A DNA stretch of 64,000 nt from Toxonevra muliebris (taxonomy: Eukaryota; Arthropoda; Insecta; Diptera; Pallopteridae): NCBI GenBank assembly GCA_963691655.1, contig OY829326.1, positions 16,232,878 to 16,296,877 on the forward strand, given 5' to 3'. Each line of letters starts with the position of its first letter. Within the stretch, counting starts at the first letter, position 1. The position numbers were made by a program, and so were the translations under genes. The notes under the pieces are model-generated. The model saw nothing but the letters and a program-made list of their open reading frames with translations. It searched no databases and was not told the origin of the DNA. This document shows positions 48,981 to 63,723 of the stretch, in pieces.

Positions 48981-51900
48981 AGTTTCAGTTCAAAAAAACC
49001 TTGGACCCAAAAAAGTGTCCATTTTAGAGTCATTACGCTATTTTTTAAGCATAGGTGTAAGAATTTTTTCAAACGTAATATTATCTACATTCAATTAGAA
49101 TATTACTATTATGCATAAACAGAACTATAACGATATTTATCACTTCAAAATCGTCAATTTCGATGAATTTACTCAATTGAAAAAAAAAATTCACAAAATT
49201 TTGGGAGAAGAAATTTCATGGCGTGCGTACTGTAAATAAACGGATACGACTACCTACTTCCAGACATAACCAAAAACTTCGCCTCCACTAACAACGACAA
49301 TAACATAAAGTATTCATGGAAATCCTAAAGTGTCCAACTTGGGGCTCTCCCCTATTGTTATTTACTCATTTCTCATAAATTCAATTCACTTATACGCATA
49401 TTTTTTCCCGAAAATGCACTAAATACATGGCCTGAAATATCATTAAATAATCTGATTAGGTTTCATATTTTGTTGATATTTAAACAGTCTTGGTTGGTGC
49501 AGAAGTAATTAAGTTCGAGAGTAGGAAACCACCTCAAGATGGGATGTCATACATGTTATGACTTTTAGAGTTGCATTAGTAATGTTGAACAGTGTTGAAC
49601 AGTGTTGGAACGATGTGAGACATGTGGTTGAATATGATTTCAATACGCTTAACTTCTAGACAGTGAGTGGTGGCCAGTACAATTTTTTAAAAAAATTGCC
49701 AAATTATATAAAATTATCGCCTCTAATTTGGGGTATGGAGCTTAAATTGAGGATTCTTGTGTTCACAAAAAATGTGCTTATTTTTCTACTAAACACCTTT
49801 TCTATAGACACCAAAAACGATAAGAAATAAATTAAGAATGCCCTGGTACAGTCTTAATAAAGCTATATGGAAAACCTGACGTGATGGAGCAAAGTGGTCT
49901 TCAGATTCGAGCTCAGCGAACTATATGTCAAGTCGCCTGTCTGATGAAAATAACTCAATTTTATGGCACAGTGTTATTAACCGTAAAACATTTTCTGAAA
50001 CTCATTATTTTCCCTATTTTAAAAGAAAATTCAAAATTCAAATTTAATAAAACATTTATATCAAATAGATATTATCTATGAATTCCAAATAAAGCCAAAA
50101 CAAACAAAATAATTGCATCGTCATTGAACTTTCATAAATTTTCACTATGAACAAGCATAATTTCCCGAAAATGTTTCACGCCCCTAAAGGTAAAAAATTC
50201 AATGCAAAAAATATGATAAATCGATGAATCGTTGGTTTGGAACAACAGTCAGCAACATGAATTGGTAGCAGGCATGTCAATTTGTTGCTATGAGTAACTA
50301 GACACACACTGTGTGAAACTACAATTATTGAAGTTTAAAGCTCGCTTTGCAGCTACTAAATAAAACGATGAAATTATCAATTTGGTTGTAATTGTGATTG
50401 TAAATGCAGTCAATAATAATTGTAAAAAATATACATACATATCTATGAACATGTGTACATATGTATGTATTATATTTCAGCAAGTTGATAAGAAGCAAAA
50501 TGACCAGTGGGTATACAAGTATATAAAAATTCACATATATACCATATGTACATTCGGATTTACATATATTTTTATATTGTGAGATGCAATTAGAGACAAA
50601 GAAAAGTGAAATGAAGCAAACAGCAGTATAAGCTGCAGCAACAACAACTCATGCGCTACAATTGAAACATGTTATTCAAGATACTAACGACAGCAACAAC
50701 GTGATAGCAATAATGACATCGCTAGCAATAACAACAAATTTCAAACATTTTTATAAAAGATATTCGGGTTGCCGGGGCGTATACGCAATGAAAATTGTTC
50801 AAATCAATGTCAACAAAACGTCTATGTTGGTAGTCGTTGTTGCTACAATAAATTGCATTTGAGTAGCACAAAATATTGCTGCAGCAACATCAGTTGCAGC
50901 AAATGTTATATTACAACCTATGTTAAGTTTATTGTTCATGTTTGAACAGAAGAAAACCTTTCGCTTATTCATAAGAAGATGAAAATATTGGAAGCAGCCA
51001 TTTGGTTGATTGACTTCTTATTTTTCTGCTTCAGTTGCAGTGAGCGATCAGCGATCAGTTGCACTTGAAATGTGCCATGCGGTACCATGTTAGCTGTGGT
51101 AAATTACAATTAATTACGATGCTGGCTCCAATGTTGGCTGAAATTGAATTTGAACATCTTTAAAACGTCAATAAAATTTCATTCATTTTGAAATTTAATG
51201 CAAAAGAAAAAGTTTAACTGGCGTCAGAAATATTGTCATTAGCATAAACCAATGTTTTATTTTTTTATATGTATGTCTTATGTGTGTGTTTAAATATTAT
51301 CACACAATATGGACGTATGTTTTTTTTTTCTATTTTTGTTTCGCATCACTTGCGTGCTAAGTTGATCGCTATTATTACATATAATATCAATATATAAATC
51401 GCTTTTAAAATATATTCGCACAACTACATATAAAGCCAAAGCGCTAATAACTTTTTCATATCTATATGCATATGCATGTGTTTGTGTGGTGATGGGATTT
51501 TTTCTATATGAATTTTAGCTACCGGTGCCACGTTCAAACTGGTACCTTATCTAAGTGCCAATTTATGAGTCAAGTCAAGCGCGCATCTTTATAGTTAACG
51601 TTAATGATTTTATTTGGTTTCTGCTTACAATATTTATTTTTGTGTGCTTTAAAGTAAAGCGCAAAAACTAAAATTTGGAATGTAAATAGACTCACTCCCT
51701 CTTATCCAGTAATTTTATACTTTCATACCCACAGCTAATAATTTTCATTTGTCTTAAAATACATACACAAAAGTTTTTCCCTCAATTAAAAATCACAATC
51801 ACTTTTTGCTTTTGTAGAAAGTTGCATGCATTTTTCGTATTGTTTCGTAGAGTAGTAGTAGGCAGCAATGCCTTATAAATTACTAGAGAATTAATGCATA

Positions 51901-53346
51901 GATTAAAATTTAAATTACACAATTTACTGTGAAATTATTACGAATACTCGAAATTTAATTTCTATAGATTTTGTAGAGAGCAAAAATATCTCTTTCTTAC
52001 TTTAGAATATTTTAAAAATCTGTAACAATTCTGCCACCACATTCGATGCATTTTACTAGTGCTATGGTAAAACAAATAGAAATTGAATTGGAATTAATAA
52101 GTTCTCTAGGAAACTGTAGTATCGCAAAAAATAACAATAAATTTTAAAATATTAATACATACGGTTTTAACTCCGCTAGGGAACATAGGGATGAAACTAG
52201 GCATATTGAGTAGGTTAAGTTTCACTAACCTTCGTTTACCAATATCCACCAGGGTGGTCTCGGTTCAATTTTGTATATACACACAAGTTGAAGCATGAGC
52301 TATGTAGCTGCCTATATGCAAGTTGGGCCTGTGTCTGGTTCAAAGAGTAAACCCGAAATTATTTTATGCTATAATCAAACCCAGGATGGCGTGGACAAAA
52401 TGACGATTTCAAATGACTCGGAACTGTGAACTTAATGGGCAGCAGATGGTTCAGCAGAACACATCGCTTAGTGATGGACATTTATTCAGCTGTTGAGTTT
52501 GCTGAACGTAGCCAATGATTTCCTAATAATTTACCAAAGATCAATTTTTCATATTTATTGTAAACAACATGAGCTAGACGCAATTGGCACCATAAACTAC
52601 AAGTGCAAGACTGTCATAAGTCAAAAAAGGAAATATTCGAGAAAATCGCATTTAAAGATATTAATGAGCTACCACTAGGTAGAACACAATAATGATACAT
52701 TTTCTTCTCACGGAGAGAGTACATACGTTACCGTTATGATTTTTTACACAAGAAAAAGTATTAAATAACAGTTATTCAAGTATGTTTAACTCGAAAATTT
52801 TCTTCTATTTTTGAAGAAAACCGCATTTAAAGTTATCAGCAATTTACCAGAAGGTGAAAAATTCAATAACAATTAGTTCTGCATACTTACCTAAATTTTT
52901 TTTTTTATTATGACAGTCTTGCAGCAAACGAGAGAATTTATGAAACTCATTTGTACAGTAATATGCAAAAATTGCCATTTCGCTTACGCCACATAAACCC
53001 TACAACTTATGGGCATAAAATACATTGTTCACTCTTTTTTTTAATAATTTGAAGCAATTATAATGTGATATCTGTTAATTGTACATGAAAAATATATAAA
53101 AAGTTTGAGGTCACCCAGGTAGGTATTAATTGGTAAACCATGAAGATAAAATGACAAAATTAAAAAGTGAACATGAAGAAAAGCGAAAAAAAATGCAAAG
53201 AGAATTTCAACAAAATAAGTGTTAGTTTCATTCATCATTTCTATTCAGTGAAAATACTTGAAAACAGAAACCTTGTAATTCTCGGTAACGTTTTCAAATA
53301 TTAAACACTTATATAGAATGTTGAAATGCTAGTAAGAACCATCACA
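48981..53346. other. AT-rich intergenic DNA
   Basis: No supportable gene. The least AT-rich part, 52160-52480, has no recognisable coding signal in any frame I read. Confidence 0.4.
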
Positions 53347-53462
53347 AAGATCACTGATAAGGAATCGTGGGGGTTCCGAAACGGCCACATGATTTGCTTG
53401 CTTTTTATACATTGTTGCGACTTAGTCACTTTGTCACTTCGACAGAAAAATAACGTTTCATT
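53347..53462 (+). repeat. Dispersed repeat family B, copy 3
   Basis: It combines the GATCACTGATAAGGAATCGT segment found at 24364-24444 with the GATTTGCTTGCTTTTTATAC ... TTAGTCACTT ... ACGTTTCATTAA end found at 26345-26407. It therefore appears to be a fuller member of the family, missing its opposite arm. Confidence 0.6.
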
Positions 53463-56400
53463 AAGACCGATAAGCAAACTTTGAACTATTAAAGCAAAAA
53501 TTGAGAATTTGTTTTAAGATTGGATTAAAATTTGCAGAGTTATTAAAAAATAAAATCTAATAAGTCACCGGGTGGGTGTTGGTAGGCGGAAGAGTTAATC
53601 TGTTAACTATTATTTGAGTAGGTAATTACTAAAAGCTATTCTCTATGAAGGCTGCCAAGGCTGACTTTCAGAATAAAGTAAGTAGAGAAGGTTGCGGTCT
53701 TCTCTTTTTCATAAAATTGCTATCGGATGCCAGATGTTATATAAATGGATATGCCAAATAATGCCGTTACTGCTATTTATTCTCTTTAGTCAGTTGGCTG
53801 GCATTATGCTGATGGAATTTTGGATGAAAATATAGGTTTTTGGGCTTTTTGTAGCTATTGATGTTAAAAAAAATTATAAATAATATGAAAAGTTATTTTT
53901 AAAGAAAAGTGTATGGTCATGCCTTTACCCGGAATCAAAAGCGAGATCCCTGAGATGGTAATCTAACTTAAAGAAGAACACTGTCCTCTTAGTTTGTTTA
54001 TAACAAAATTTACTTAAATAAATCATCTGGTGGCGTTCCATTCTTTAAAAATAATCAGCAAATAAGATTGTGCAAGACACTTTAAAGATTTTATAAGAAG
54101 AATATAATCTTTAAAATGTTAATAAAACCAAATACGAATAAATTTTCCTATTTCTAATATTACATAATTTTTTATTGTAATTATGAATAAATAATAATAT
54201 ACTAACTTATAACATCGCACAAAACTATTAAAAGCAAATCAAATGTGAAATATAATAATATTAACATAATCACAACAAAATTAAATAATAATACAAAATT
54301 ACGATTATGCAAAAAGTATAAACATAAACAACAACAACCCAGCAATAATCACAGTGGCAAACTTAAAAATAAATTCATCTTTTTCTTTGTAAAAAAACAA
54401 AATGAAATGAGACTTAATTAAGCGATGCGCTTTTTATACAGACATGCATACATACACACAAACATATAACTTTTCTGGTTATATTTTTACTACTTTTTGG
54501 AGCTTATTTTGTTATTGTTGGCTTCTCCGTCTGGCATAACAAAAAATAACAACTTAAAGTTAGGAGTAACAGCAAACAGCAGCAACCAAATTTGAAATTC
54601 ATTTGATTGGGCATTGTATTGTTCGTTGTCAAATTTAAATTTTTTATTGTATTGCATGTATTATCTAATAGCGCAATAACAACAAAAACAAAACTAAAGG
54701 TTTATATAAAACTTTGGATGAAAACGAAATAAAAACAGAAACGAATAATTAAGATACAAACCAATATATTTTCGTGAGAGGAAAAAACAGAAATTAATAA
54801 AGACTTGCAGTCAATGAGTATTTTAAATTTGAATTTAGTAGAAACGTTGTTAGGAATTTCTATTCGAAAACCATTTATAAAATAAATTGTTAGTTAGGTT
54901 CTCACAAAGTCACTAGATCTCGAAAAAAAAATTCGTCAAAACCAAAGAAATCAATTGAAAATTTGGTAAAATGCAGAGATGTGAACCAGAAAAGTTTTGC
55001 AGTATAGGTCGGTACAGTGATTCACGGTCTCTCTGAACACATACTCGATTAAGAAATCGGTTCTTCCACACTTCCAAGTCGTTTGTTTGGTTCAAAAATG
55101 ATTTGGTTAATAATTCTTGCAGTGTAAGATTTTGTACTGTCTTTCAAAAGTTTCACTTGCATGCGACGTATGAGTGGTTTTTGTCCAATATTGAGAATTT
55201 TCACAAAAGTTATTTTAGATTCTATTTCAACAAAATGTATTGAGTTTGGTTTAATTTCCTTTAGAATTTTCTTTGATATAAGTCTTTTCCTTAGTGTTTC
55301 TATTTATACCACGATTTAAAATGTTTACTTATATTAGAGGTACAATGCCTTCTTGAATGATCTAACCCAATTGAGAACTTATTTCTGACTCAAAGGAATA
55401 TCGGTACCCAAACAGACAGCTATGGCTAGATCGACCACGCTATATGCGCAGATCATCTTAATACATAAAAGGCTAGCTTATTTACTAATCAGCTTGAAAG
55501 TACTCAGCTTGAAAGTATTTTAATAACAATATAGATAGATACGTGAATGGTTTTACAATGAAGGAAAATATTCAAATTAGTAAACGTTTTGAAATGAAAA
55601 TAACAAAAAATGAAATTAGTTTCAGATAATTGAAGCTTTAAATTTCATGAGTGTTGCACCCGGGCTTCTTTTAGGAGTTGCAAACAACCGTTACCCGATC
55701 AAAAAGTGTGTAGGGTATAAAATTTGGATTGGTTCAAGTGAAGTAAAACAGAAACGATACGGTTTGGTTCATAGTTCGATTCGAACCACTCAAATTGTGG
55801 GTTGTTCGGTTTAAAATTGGTTTGGTTCAAAACCGGTTTCCATCCTTCATTAATAGTATAAACTTATAATTTCACAATCTCAAGGCGTGCAAGTGTTAGA
55901 CTTTGCCTTTTATTAATTTTAACAAATTTGAGGACAATTTGCATAATTCAAACAAATTACTTAAGCAGTGTTCGAATAAGAGATTGGCATACAAATTGAT
56001 TTCATCCGCTGCAATAACATTGTGGCAACAACAACATAAGCAACCAAATAGAATTTACAACCTTTGATTGCTGATAAACCACAGCAATTTGCTGCTGCGT
56101 GTTGCATTTGTACATTTTTTACCGCGCTGATGCTGCAATTGCGATGTACAAAATAATATGTTTTCTTTTTTTTCATATATATATTTTTTTAGTATTTTGT
56201 GATTTATCGTATAGTCTATAATATTGAGAGTTCTAATACGGGGAATAAGTACTGAGGAGTAGGTGGTTTATAATTATGTTTATAAAAACACATTTGCAAA
56301 TGCCTTCATTGCAGATGTAATCAAAAAATTATCAATCAACAACAAAAAGCAGAAACGTAAAGACCGGCAGTAACCGCAACAACAGCGACCTCAATCGATC

Positions 56401-58253
56401 GTGAGATTTCACTTGGTGTTTCATTGTTGTTGTTGTTCTTTATTATGTTTTTGCTGCGTTAGCACAGCACATTATGCGTTCGTTTTTGAGAATCCAACTG
56501 GACAGCAACTTCACTTTATTCACAAATATTGGTATAGCAGTTTAGGTCATAAAGATGTTTCTTTTGCCTAATAATGCTACCGCTGTGTTGCTGTTGATTG
56601 TAGTGATTGTTGTTGGGGTTGCGCATGGGCAATGTTTGATTTTATTTATGCTTTTGTTTTTTACTGATTTTTTTCATGACTAGATTAAGTTGCTGCTGAT
56701 TACATTTAAAGTGAAGTGAACGTTCTATGCTTTATTTATTTCATACTCAAATTAAATCATTTTCTTTAGAGTAATGCTCTTACAGTGGAAATTGTTTAGT
56801 TTGAAGCTTTAAATCAAAAGTTTAAGCATAAGCTGTGTTAAGTTAGCTGAGATGAATCTTCTCATAGACACATTTAAGTCAATTTAGCTCATTGTAATAC
56901 TCGCCTTTTCAGTTATTTGATACCACAGAGTAACGCTCACGCACTTTAATCTGGCATAAAATAGTTATCTTACAAATTTTGCTAATAATAATAAGTAGGT
57001 ACATATATTCCGTTAAGTCTTCCTCATTTCTTTCGTATACCGAAAAATTGAAAATTTTTGGATTTGAAGTCAAGTCAAAAATCAAAGTGCAAAAATTGAT
57101 TGTCATTTCTGTGTACGTTTTTTTAATACAAATAAGCTAAGTGTAAATTCTGGTTCTCAAGTAAGTTTGCAAAACTTTTTAAAATAAAGTGTTGATCGAA
57201 TTGTATCTATAGCTTCAGAAACATTATATTTTTGAAACTATAATAAAGAATAAGCAAGGATATGCAGATAGTTCTAGAAGCAGTCCTAACGAATCATGAA
57301 TTTAACACAAAAGCTATCTATCGACCTCGATTTAAAAGACGTACTGAAAGAGTTTAGAAATCTGTGTAAATACATTAACCCTTTGACGCCCGAATTATAA
57401 TGGGGCTTGAAAGGAACATTTTGTTGTGAAATTATGGTTACTTCGGTCTTCCATAATCATGACACCAAATTTTATTTAATATATTTAATATTTCCGAAAT
57501 GTATTTTTGTTAATAAACACAAAAAATTTTTGCATTTTAAGTCTGCTAAAATAGTCAAGTAAAAATACTGTGCAAATTAGTTAAACAAACTAAAATGAAT
57601 TTACTCGTTTACAATTTTATATTTTGCACAAAGTTAAATAATAGTACCACTGTACCATAGTAGTGGATTCATAGTGGGCACTCAATAATAATAATGTTGA
57701 CAATGATGATGAAGTACCGCCACAACATCGACACCGGTAATAGCAACAGAATGTTTTGTGAGCGCAGCAACGTGTGAACGACAGACAATGGCACAATAAC
57801 AACTTTTTCCCCGTGCTACGTCGTTGTAGTCGTCGTTGTCGCAAGTGTATGAGTACTCGTACTAAGCGAACCGATCGTTTGAAGGGGGAACGAGTCAGTA
57901 AATACGTATGCATACAACAAATACGAGTACCACCAAAGTGAAGCGGGTTTTATGAATTTACGTTTTGAGCTTTTTTACTTTTATTTTGTTTTCTGTATTT
58001 TGTAGCTATTGTTGTGTGGTTGTTGCTACTTTTTCTGATACTTTTTGCTTTTGTATTAGTGTTTGTATTTTTCGTATTTTTCTTTCCGTTTTTTATTTTT
58101 ATTTTTCATTTTAATTTTTTCACTTTTTGTTGTTTTTTCATATACACAACAAAATTAACGACAGCAAAAAATATTAACACACAAAAAAGTTGAAAAAAAA
58201 ATCTGATTTCAAATCTGGTAGAAAAATCTCATACCAAGCGCGCTTACAACTTC
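53463..58253. other. AT-rich intergenic DNA upstream of the right-hand gene
   Basis: No gene is supported. 55735-55850 is a cluster of degenerate GGTTCRA / TTGGTTC repeats. At 57376 TTAACCCTTTGACGCCCGAA starts a MITE-like end. GCAACAACAAC-type simple repeats are frequent from 56300 to 57850. Confidence 0.4.
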
Positions 58254-58290
58254 AGACGTCGAGTGGCAGTCGAACTATTAAGACGTGCTT
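58249..58290 (+). promoter_or_regulatory. Inr + DPE core promoter of the right-hand gene
   Basis: TCAGAC with its A at 58254 resembles the fly initiator. Counting that A as +1, position +28 (58281) begins AGACG, a perfect match to the downstream promoter element RGWYV at the required spacing. There is no TATA box at -30. The 415 nt to the coding start contain no ATG, as expected for a 5' UTR. Confidence 0.55.
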
Positions 58291-58668
58291 TGCGGAATCA
58301 TTTGAAAAGTGATCAGAGAAACAACTACAACAAAAACCACTTCAACACATTCAGTTTTTTCTTTTACTGTGCAATTATAAAAACTACAAAAATTTCCTTT
58401 TACTTTTTACAAATACGAACGTATCTGTAAGTGCGATTCAGTATCGTTTAGATACCGTTTGCGGAACTTTCGTTTATACTTACTGCGCAACATTTAAGCT
58501 GTGATAAAAAAAATTAAAAATTATAAAATTTAAAGTTTTGAGTTTTGAAAAATAAAGGACTGTGAACAATTTAAAGTTAAATTAAAAAAATATAATTTTT
58601 TGAGTGATTTTTCGCTGTACGCTATACATCCATTTGCATATTGTATTTTGGGATTTATATATACATAG

Positions 58669-61600
58669 ATGACCGGCAAGGATACAGATTCAATGACTAC
58701 CGTTCAAATGAAGCCTGACTATGCTGCTAGCGAGGTCTACAGCACCGCTAGTGAGGCGCCACCGGTAAGAGTTCAACTTTTTCTATATCATCACACATAC
58801 ATTCATTTATTTTTTTTTTTTTTTTTAACTAAAAAAGAAAAAAAAACAACACACAAAATTTTTCACATTTTCCATTTGCACATCAATAAAAACTATCTAC
58901 TTAACTTCACAAAACTTATCTTATTCACATACTACACACTCGTACTTCAATCCAACTATTTCAACATTGTTAACTGATTCCCCGTCTAATTACTCGAACT
59001 CGTTACCATAATTCCGCTAACAAATGAGACTCATTTAGTTGATATTTTTTTCGTATTTTAAATATCAACATAAGTATTTTTTAAACGGCCTCAATGCAGT
59101 TTCTTCTGTCTTTTATTTCTTCTAAGTTAATTTTTTACACATTTTTTTACTCATTACTTTGTTTGTAATTGTTGCCTCAGGCTGTAAATCTGGGTTACTG
59201 TGTTTTTATTTGTATTTGTACTTTATTACCACGAGCGTTAATTCGAGCTGAGTCTTGACTCGTACATACAGAAATATCAATGTATGTTTTGGATCTCTCT
59301 AATGGGAATTTTAAGATCGTTTCTTAAAATGTTTTTTATTTTTTCTTTTACGATTTTTCTATTGTTATTGTACAATCATTCAACATAAATTTGTTTGTCT
59401 TGAAAATGCCATGGTCATGTCACTAATTTCCATATTGCAACGGAAATGCGCAATTTAAAATCTGTTTTTCAAGATTTTCCTCTTTTTATTTTGATTAAGG
59501 TATGCATAAAACATTGAGTTAATGTTTAATTGGAAACCTGTCTGCAAGTAGGTTTAATGAAGAGTTTTTCATTTCTCACATACTTTTGAATAAATATCAT
59601 ACTTTCAATTTCAAGGAACTGGTATTTATATCTTAAAATATTTAAACAAAAAAAATGTTTAGATTGCGAAAACGAAAATGATTTTTTATATAAAAATGAG
59701 GTTTTATTGTGAAACTATCTTTGAATTCTGAATTCATTATATACTCACATAATATTGTTAAAAGTATGTAGGCGTTTCATATTTACATATCAGGTTACCT
59801 GGTTATGCATATTTAGATAATTTCATTAAGTCTGAGCTCAAGTTAAATTCACTTGTATAGTAAATCAGATCAATCCGTTCTTTCATGATACAAATGAAAT
59901 TGTTCCTGTTTTTCCTCAAATCATATATGTACAACATAAACATTTTCATGTTTTCATGCTTTAAATGATGAATTTATAAATTTAGTCTCTTTAAGTGAGC
60001 ATAATGGGCAATACAATTATACAATCCAATTATTTCTTAAGAGCACATCAAACCACATTTATGCATTTAAACTCACCAATATTCACCAAAATTCTATAAG
60101 TATTGTAAATTGAAAAAAAAAAAGACAAACAGAATTACATTCACGTCAAACGTGACATTTTGGTTGACTTCTCGAAGAATAATATGCTGACTGCATACAA
60201 GATTTCTGAAAGAAAAAAAGCAAACAAAAACTTATGAAGCTCAACGGAATTGCAATTGCAAGTTTTGAGAGCGTCATCAACATCATTAGTAAAATAGCAA
60301 CGTGATTTTTATGTGCCTGATGATAACGATCAGCAGCAACAACAATAACGATAATATGAAAGGCAACACAGGCATGCCGCCTGGCAGTCAAATCAAGCAA
60401 GTAAACTGGCAAACAATCACTTGGAACCTAAATTGCTAAATTGTTGTTGTTGTTTCTCGCTATGGTAAAAAAAAAATTCACAGCAAATGAAATTGCAAAA
60501 TAATTGTCATTCAGCAACAACAGAAAAATTACGACAATTTTTGACATTTCGTTGGCGTGCAGCAGTTTTTGCGAAATATACTATAAGTAGATATTATTTT
60601 TGGTTTCCATAATGATGAAAAATAGTACATATATTTCTTATTGTTTGGCATTGTCATAGTTTTTAGTATATACGTATATCGTATATTATTGCTGTCATTC
60701 TGTTTTTTGACAACGCATAATTTGATGAACATATACATGTACTTGTTCGTATGTGTTCAGAATATACCAAAGAGCGAAAAACTCGTTTTAAATTTTAAAT
60801 TCCCCACTGGCTATAATTTATAGGTATGCTTTAAAAAATTCTTGTTAAATAATTTCGTAAAATATTTCATCGATCATTCTCTATGGAACGTTATCGAAAT
60901 TAGCAAATCAGTTCCGGTATAGAAATATTTTTCTCTTTTGTTCAATGTTCTATTTTTTGTTTTTGTTTTCGATCGCTTATTTTGATAAATTTTAAATGGT
61001 ATAATTTTGTTTTTAAACCGTTTTTAAATGCTTATTTTTTTTTTGCATCAATAATAAATAGTTAAAACATTGAGTGCAGACGGAATAATTGTATCTCTTA
61101 CAAATCGATATATGGTAAATTTATACAATTTTATATTAGCTTAGAAATCCGAATACTATGCGAGAAAAAATTGCAAATTATTATTAACAAATAAACTTCC
61201 TTCTTCTTGTATGTGGTAAAGATTTTAAATATCAATCCTTCATGCACTACAATAATTTTCAACAAAGTGTGAAAAGATTTGAGCTCATTTTACCATAGAT
61301 AAAATACAATAATAATTCCAGTTCAGTTTTCTGTTATTTTTAGCTACTTCTGTATGTATATTAGTATTAATTTTTTGTTATTATTAATACAAAAGTCACG
61401 ATCATTTGCGATCATTGTATGAATGCCTGTGTGCATATTCTAATATTTATTTATTTATTTATTACAACAAATAGAAAGGGGTATACATGAACCGAATGAG
61501 AGCATACGTTTGTTTGTTTTTTGCTGTTGCTTTAGTTGTTTATCAAAGCAGAACAATAAAAATTGTTGTTTTTTACTTTGGCATGATTTAATTACAAGAA

Positions 61601-63723
61601 CAAATAAATTATAATTATTCAACAAATGTATGTATTCTGTATTCCAATTGTTTGTTGGCACTTTTATTCTTACAACGAAATGAATATATGTACATTGTGT
61701 AATTAGCTAGAATAATAGACATAAAATATATATAGAATACATTATTTTATGAATTTAAGAGAATCAACATTAGATTGGATTAACAAATAACTGAGGGTCT
61801 CTGCAGTCCCAGTGAGACTTCTTGTTTCTAGTTTATTGATGAGTTAAATTTAGACAGAACCATCCGCATGATTCTGTGGAGCCAAGTTCAAGACAAACCT
61901 TCACAATCGCTTAGCTTTTATTTTTCAGCATTCTCTTCGTCACTACATACTCATAGACAAATCTTCCAGTATAGAATCAATAATGGAAAATTATTTTTTC
62001 ACTCTGCTGTAACCAGCGAGTAATATAGTGACAATTCGCATTGTGTTCTAGCTAAGTTGTAGTGGGTTTGCATTGTCTAAGAGATATTGTTGGGATAAAG
62101 TTGTATCTAGTTTAATAACTGCGATCTTGTCCCAACAATGTATAGTTTTTTAATTCAAATGCCCTCTGCAATTTTACATATTTGATATTGTAGAATATGT
62201 GTGGTTTTCGCTTTATAATAATTTTATTGTAGGAAGTGTATTTCATAATTTAATGTCAAATACTTAGCTGTATAAGTATGTAGCACCTACGCAAATACTT
62301 ATGTACAACCTTCATTTGCATCAAGAAGTGGATAATAATTTTTTTTGTTTTGGTTTTTTGTTTTTATCTTTTGTCTATTATTGAAGAAAATACAGAAAAT
62401 TATATTAAAATATCAATATTTTAAAATATAGAAAATAATTCAAAAATTATAAATTTTTTCGAAATATCGTTGGTTTAAAGGTAAAACTCATTAAGTAACA
62501 TATTTGAAAAATCGAGAATATAAAATTTTTAAGCGATTTATTTTCGAAACTCATATTGAAACTGTGATGTATTTTTACCGATATTGTTTGAGAATTTGGG
62601 AAATATATATTGCTAAAAATTATGTTTTCCTTTTGCTTTTGCTAAATCTGTATTTATTAAGTTTTATACTTAATTTATTTGAATGTGCCTCTAATAAAGT
62701 AATATCATCTTATTCTATAGAAATACAGGCTCAGCTCACTCTTGGTTGTATTCAAAAATATAAATAAATTTTTGAATTAATTACACCTATGGTAGCACAG
62801 AAATGTAGACATTGGAGACAAGATTAAATAAAACCCAGCAGCAAACATTTTTTGTTTCAAATATTGTTAATGACAGTTTCTAGCTAATGGAAATATCATG
62901 GGTTTTATTAGCTACAAAATTAAAATTAGTATTCATATATATATATGGTACCTCGAGGTTAACCCTTAGTTTACTTATACTGAATTACGAACATCTTATT
63001 TAACATAACAACTAGTTCCACAACAGAAAATAATAATAGCTAAATTTGAATGCAATGAAAACTAATTAACGGCATACGTAACTATTAATAAACGTGTCAG
63101 TTTAATAGTACCTTTCTAAAACTTTAATTGAATCTCTTCGCCATTTGTAAAAGTAATAGGTTAATTAATAAACTGTGAATATTTCTTAATCAATTTCAAA
63201 AACAAAAATACAAATCTCTTTACACTCTTCTGTCAAACTAATACCTGATACTTTTTCTACTTTCTTAATGCTTTTCCATCATCAATCATTATTGATATAC
63301 AATACGAAAGATACATCTACACATATTCAACCAACTTTTACTTTTTTCACTCTTTTCTTTCCTTTTATTTATTTTTCTTTGTTGTTATTTTAGCATTAAT
63401 CTTAAGTATATTTTTGTTCATCATTTACTTGTTCAATAATGTTTGTTTGTTTTTTTTTTCGTTTCTTTCCGTTTTTTTGAACCAACCATATCACCACTCC
63501 ACCACCAACCACCATACCAAAAATAAAAAACAAAACTTCACCAAACAATTACAAAAATAATTAAATAAAAAAAACCCACCTGAACGAATGAATCCGTATA
63601 TCCGAATCCGAATCCATACAAATTCGAAATTGAAATCAAAACCAAATCAAATAAAAAAAAAACCAAAAATCAAAAACAATTTCTTTATTGCAGCTGGGAT
63701 TGTTTAGTAACTTTAATCATCAG
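58669..63723 (+). CDS. 5' coding exons of an unidentified gene (continues beyond the window)
   Basis: Exon 1 coding part, 58669-58764, encodes 32 residues beginning MTGKDTDSMTTVQMKPDYAA and ends CCACCG|GTAAGAG in phase 0. A second candidate exon, 63694-63723, lies after a pyrimidine-rich TTTCTTTATTGCAG acceptor and before GTTTGT. It is a 30-nt microexon encoding LGLFSNFNHQ in the matching phase. The intron between them is 4929 nt. The N-terminal peptide is hydrophilic with no signal sequence, which suits a cytosolic N terminus. A long first intron and alternative microexons are typical of neuronal or signalling genes. I do not recognise the protein. Exon 1 is well supported by promoter, ATG-free leader and donor; the microexon is less certain. 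Confidence 0.6.
58765..63693 (+). other. Long first intron of the right-hand gene
   Basis: AT-rich. I see no exon, RNA gene or intact mobile element in it. Short frames (for example 60146-60412 minus, 62504-62767 plus) carry no recognisable domain. Confidence 0.45.
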
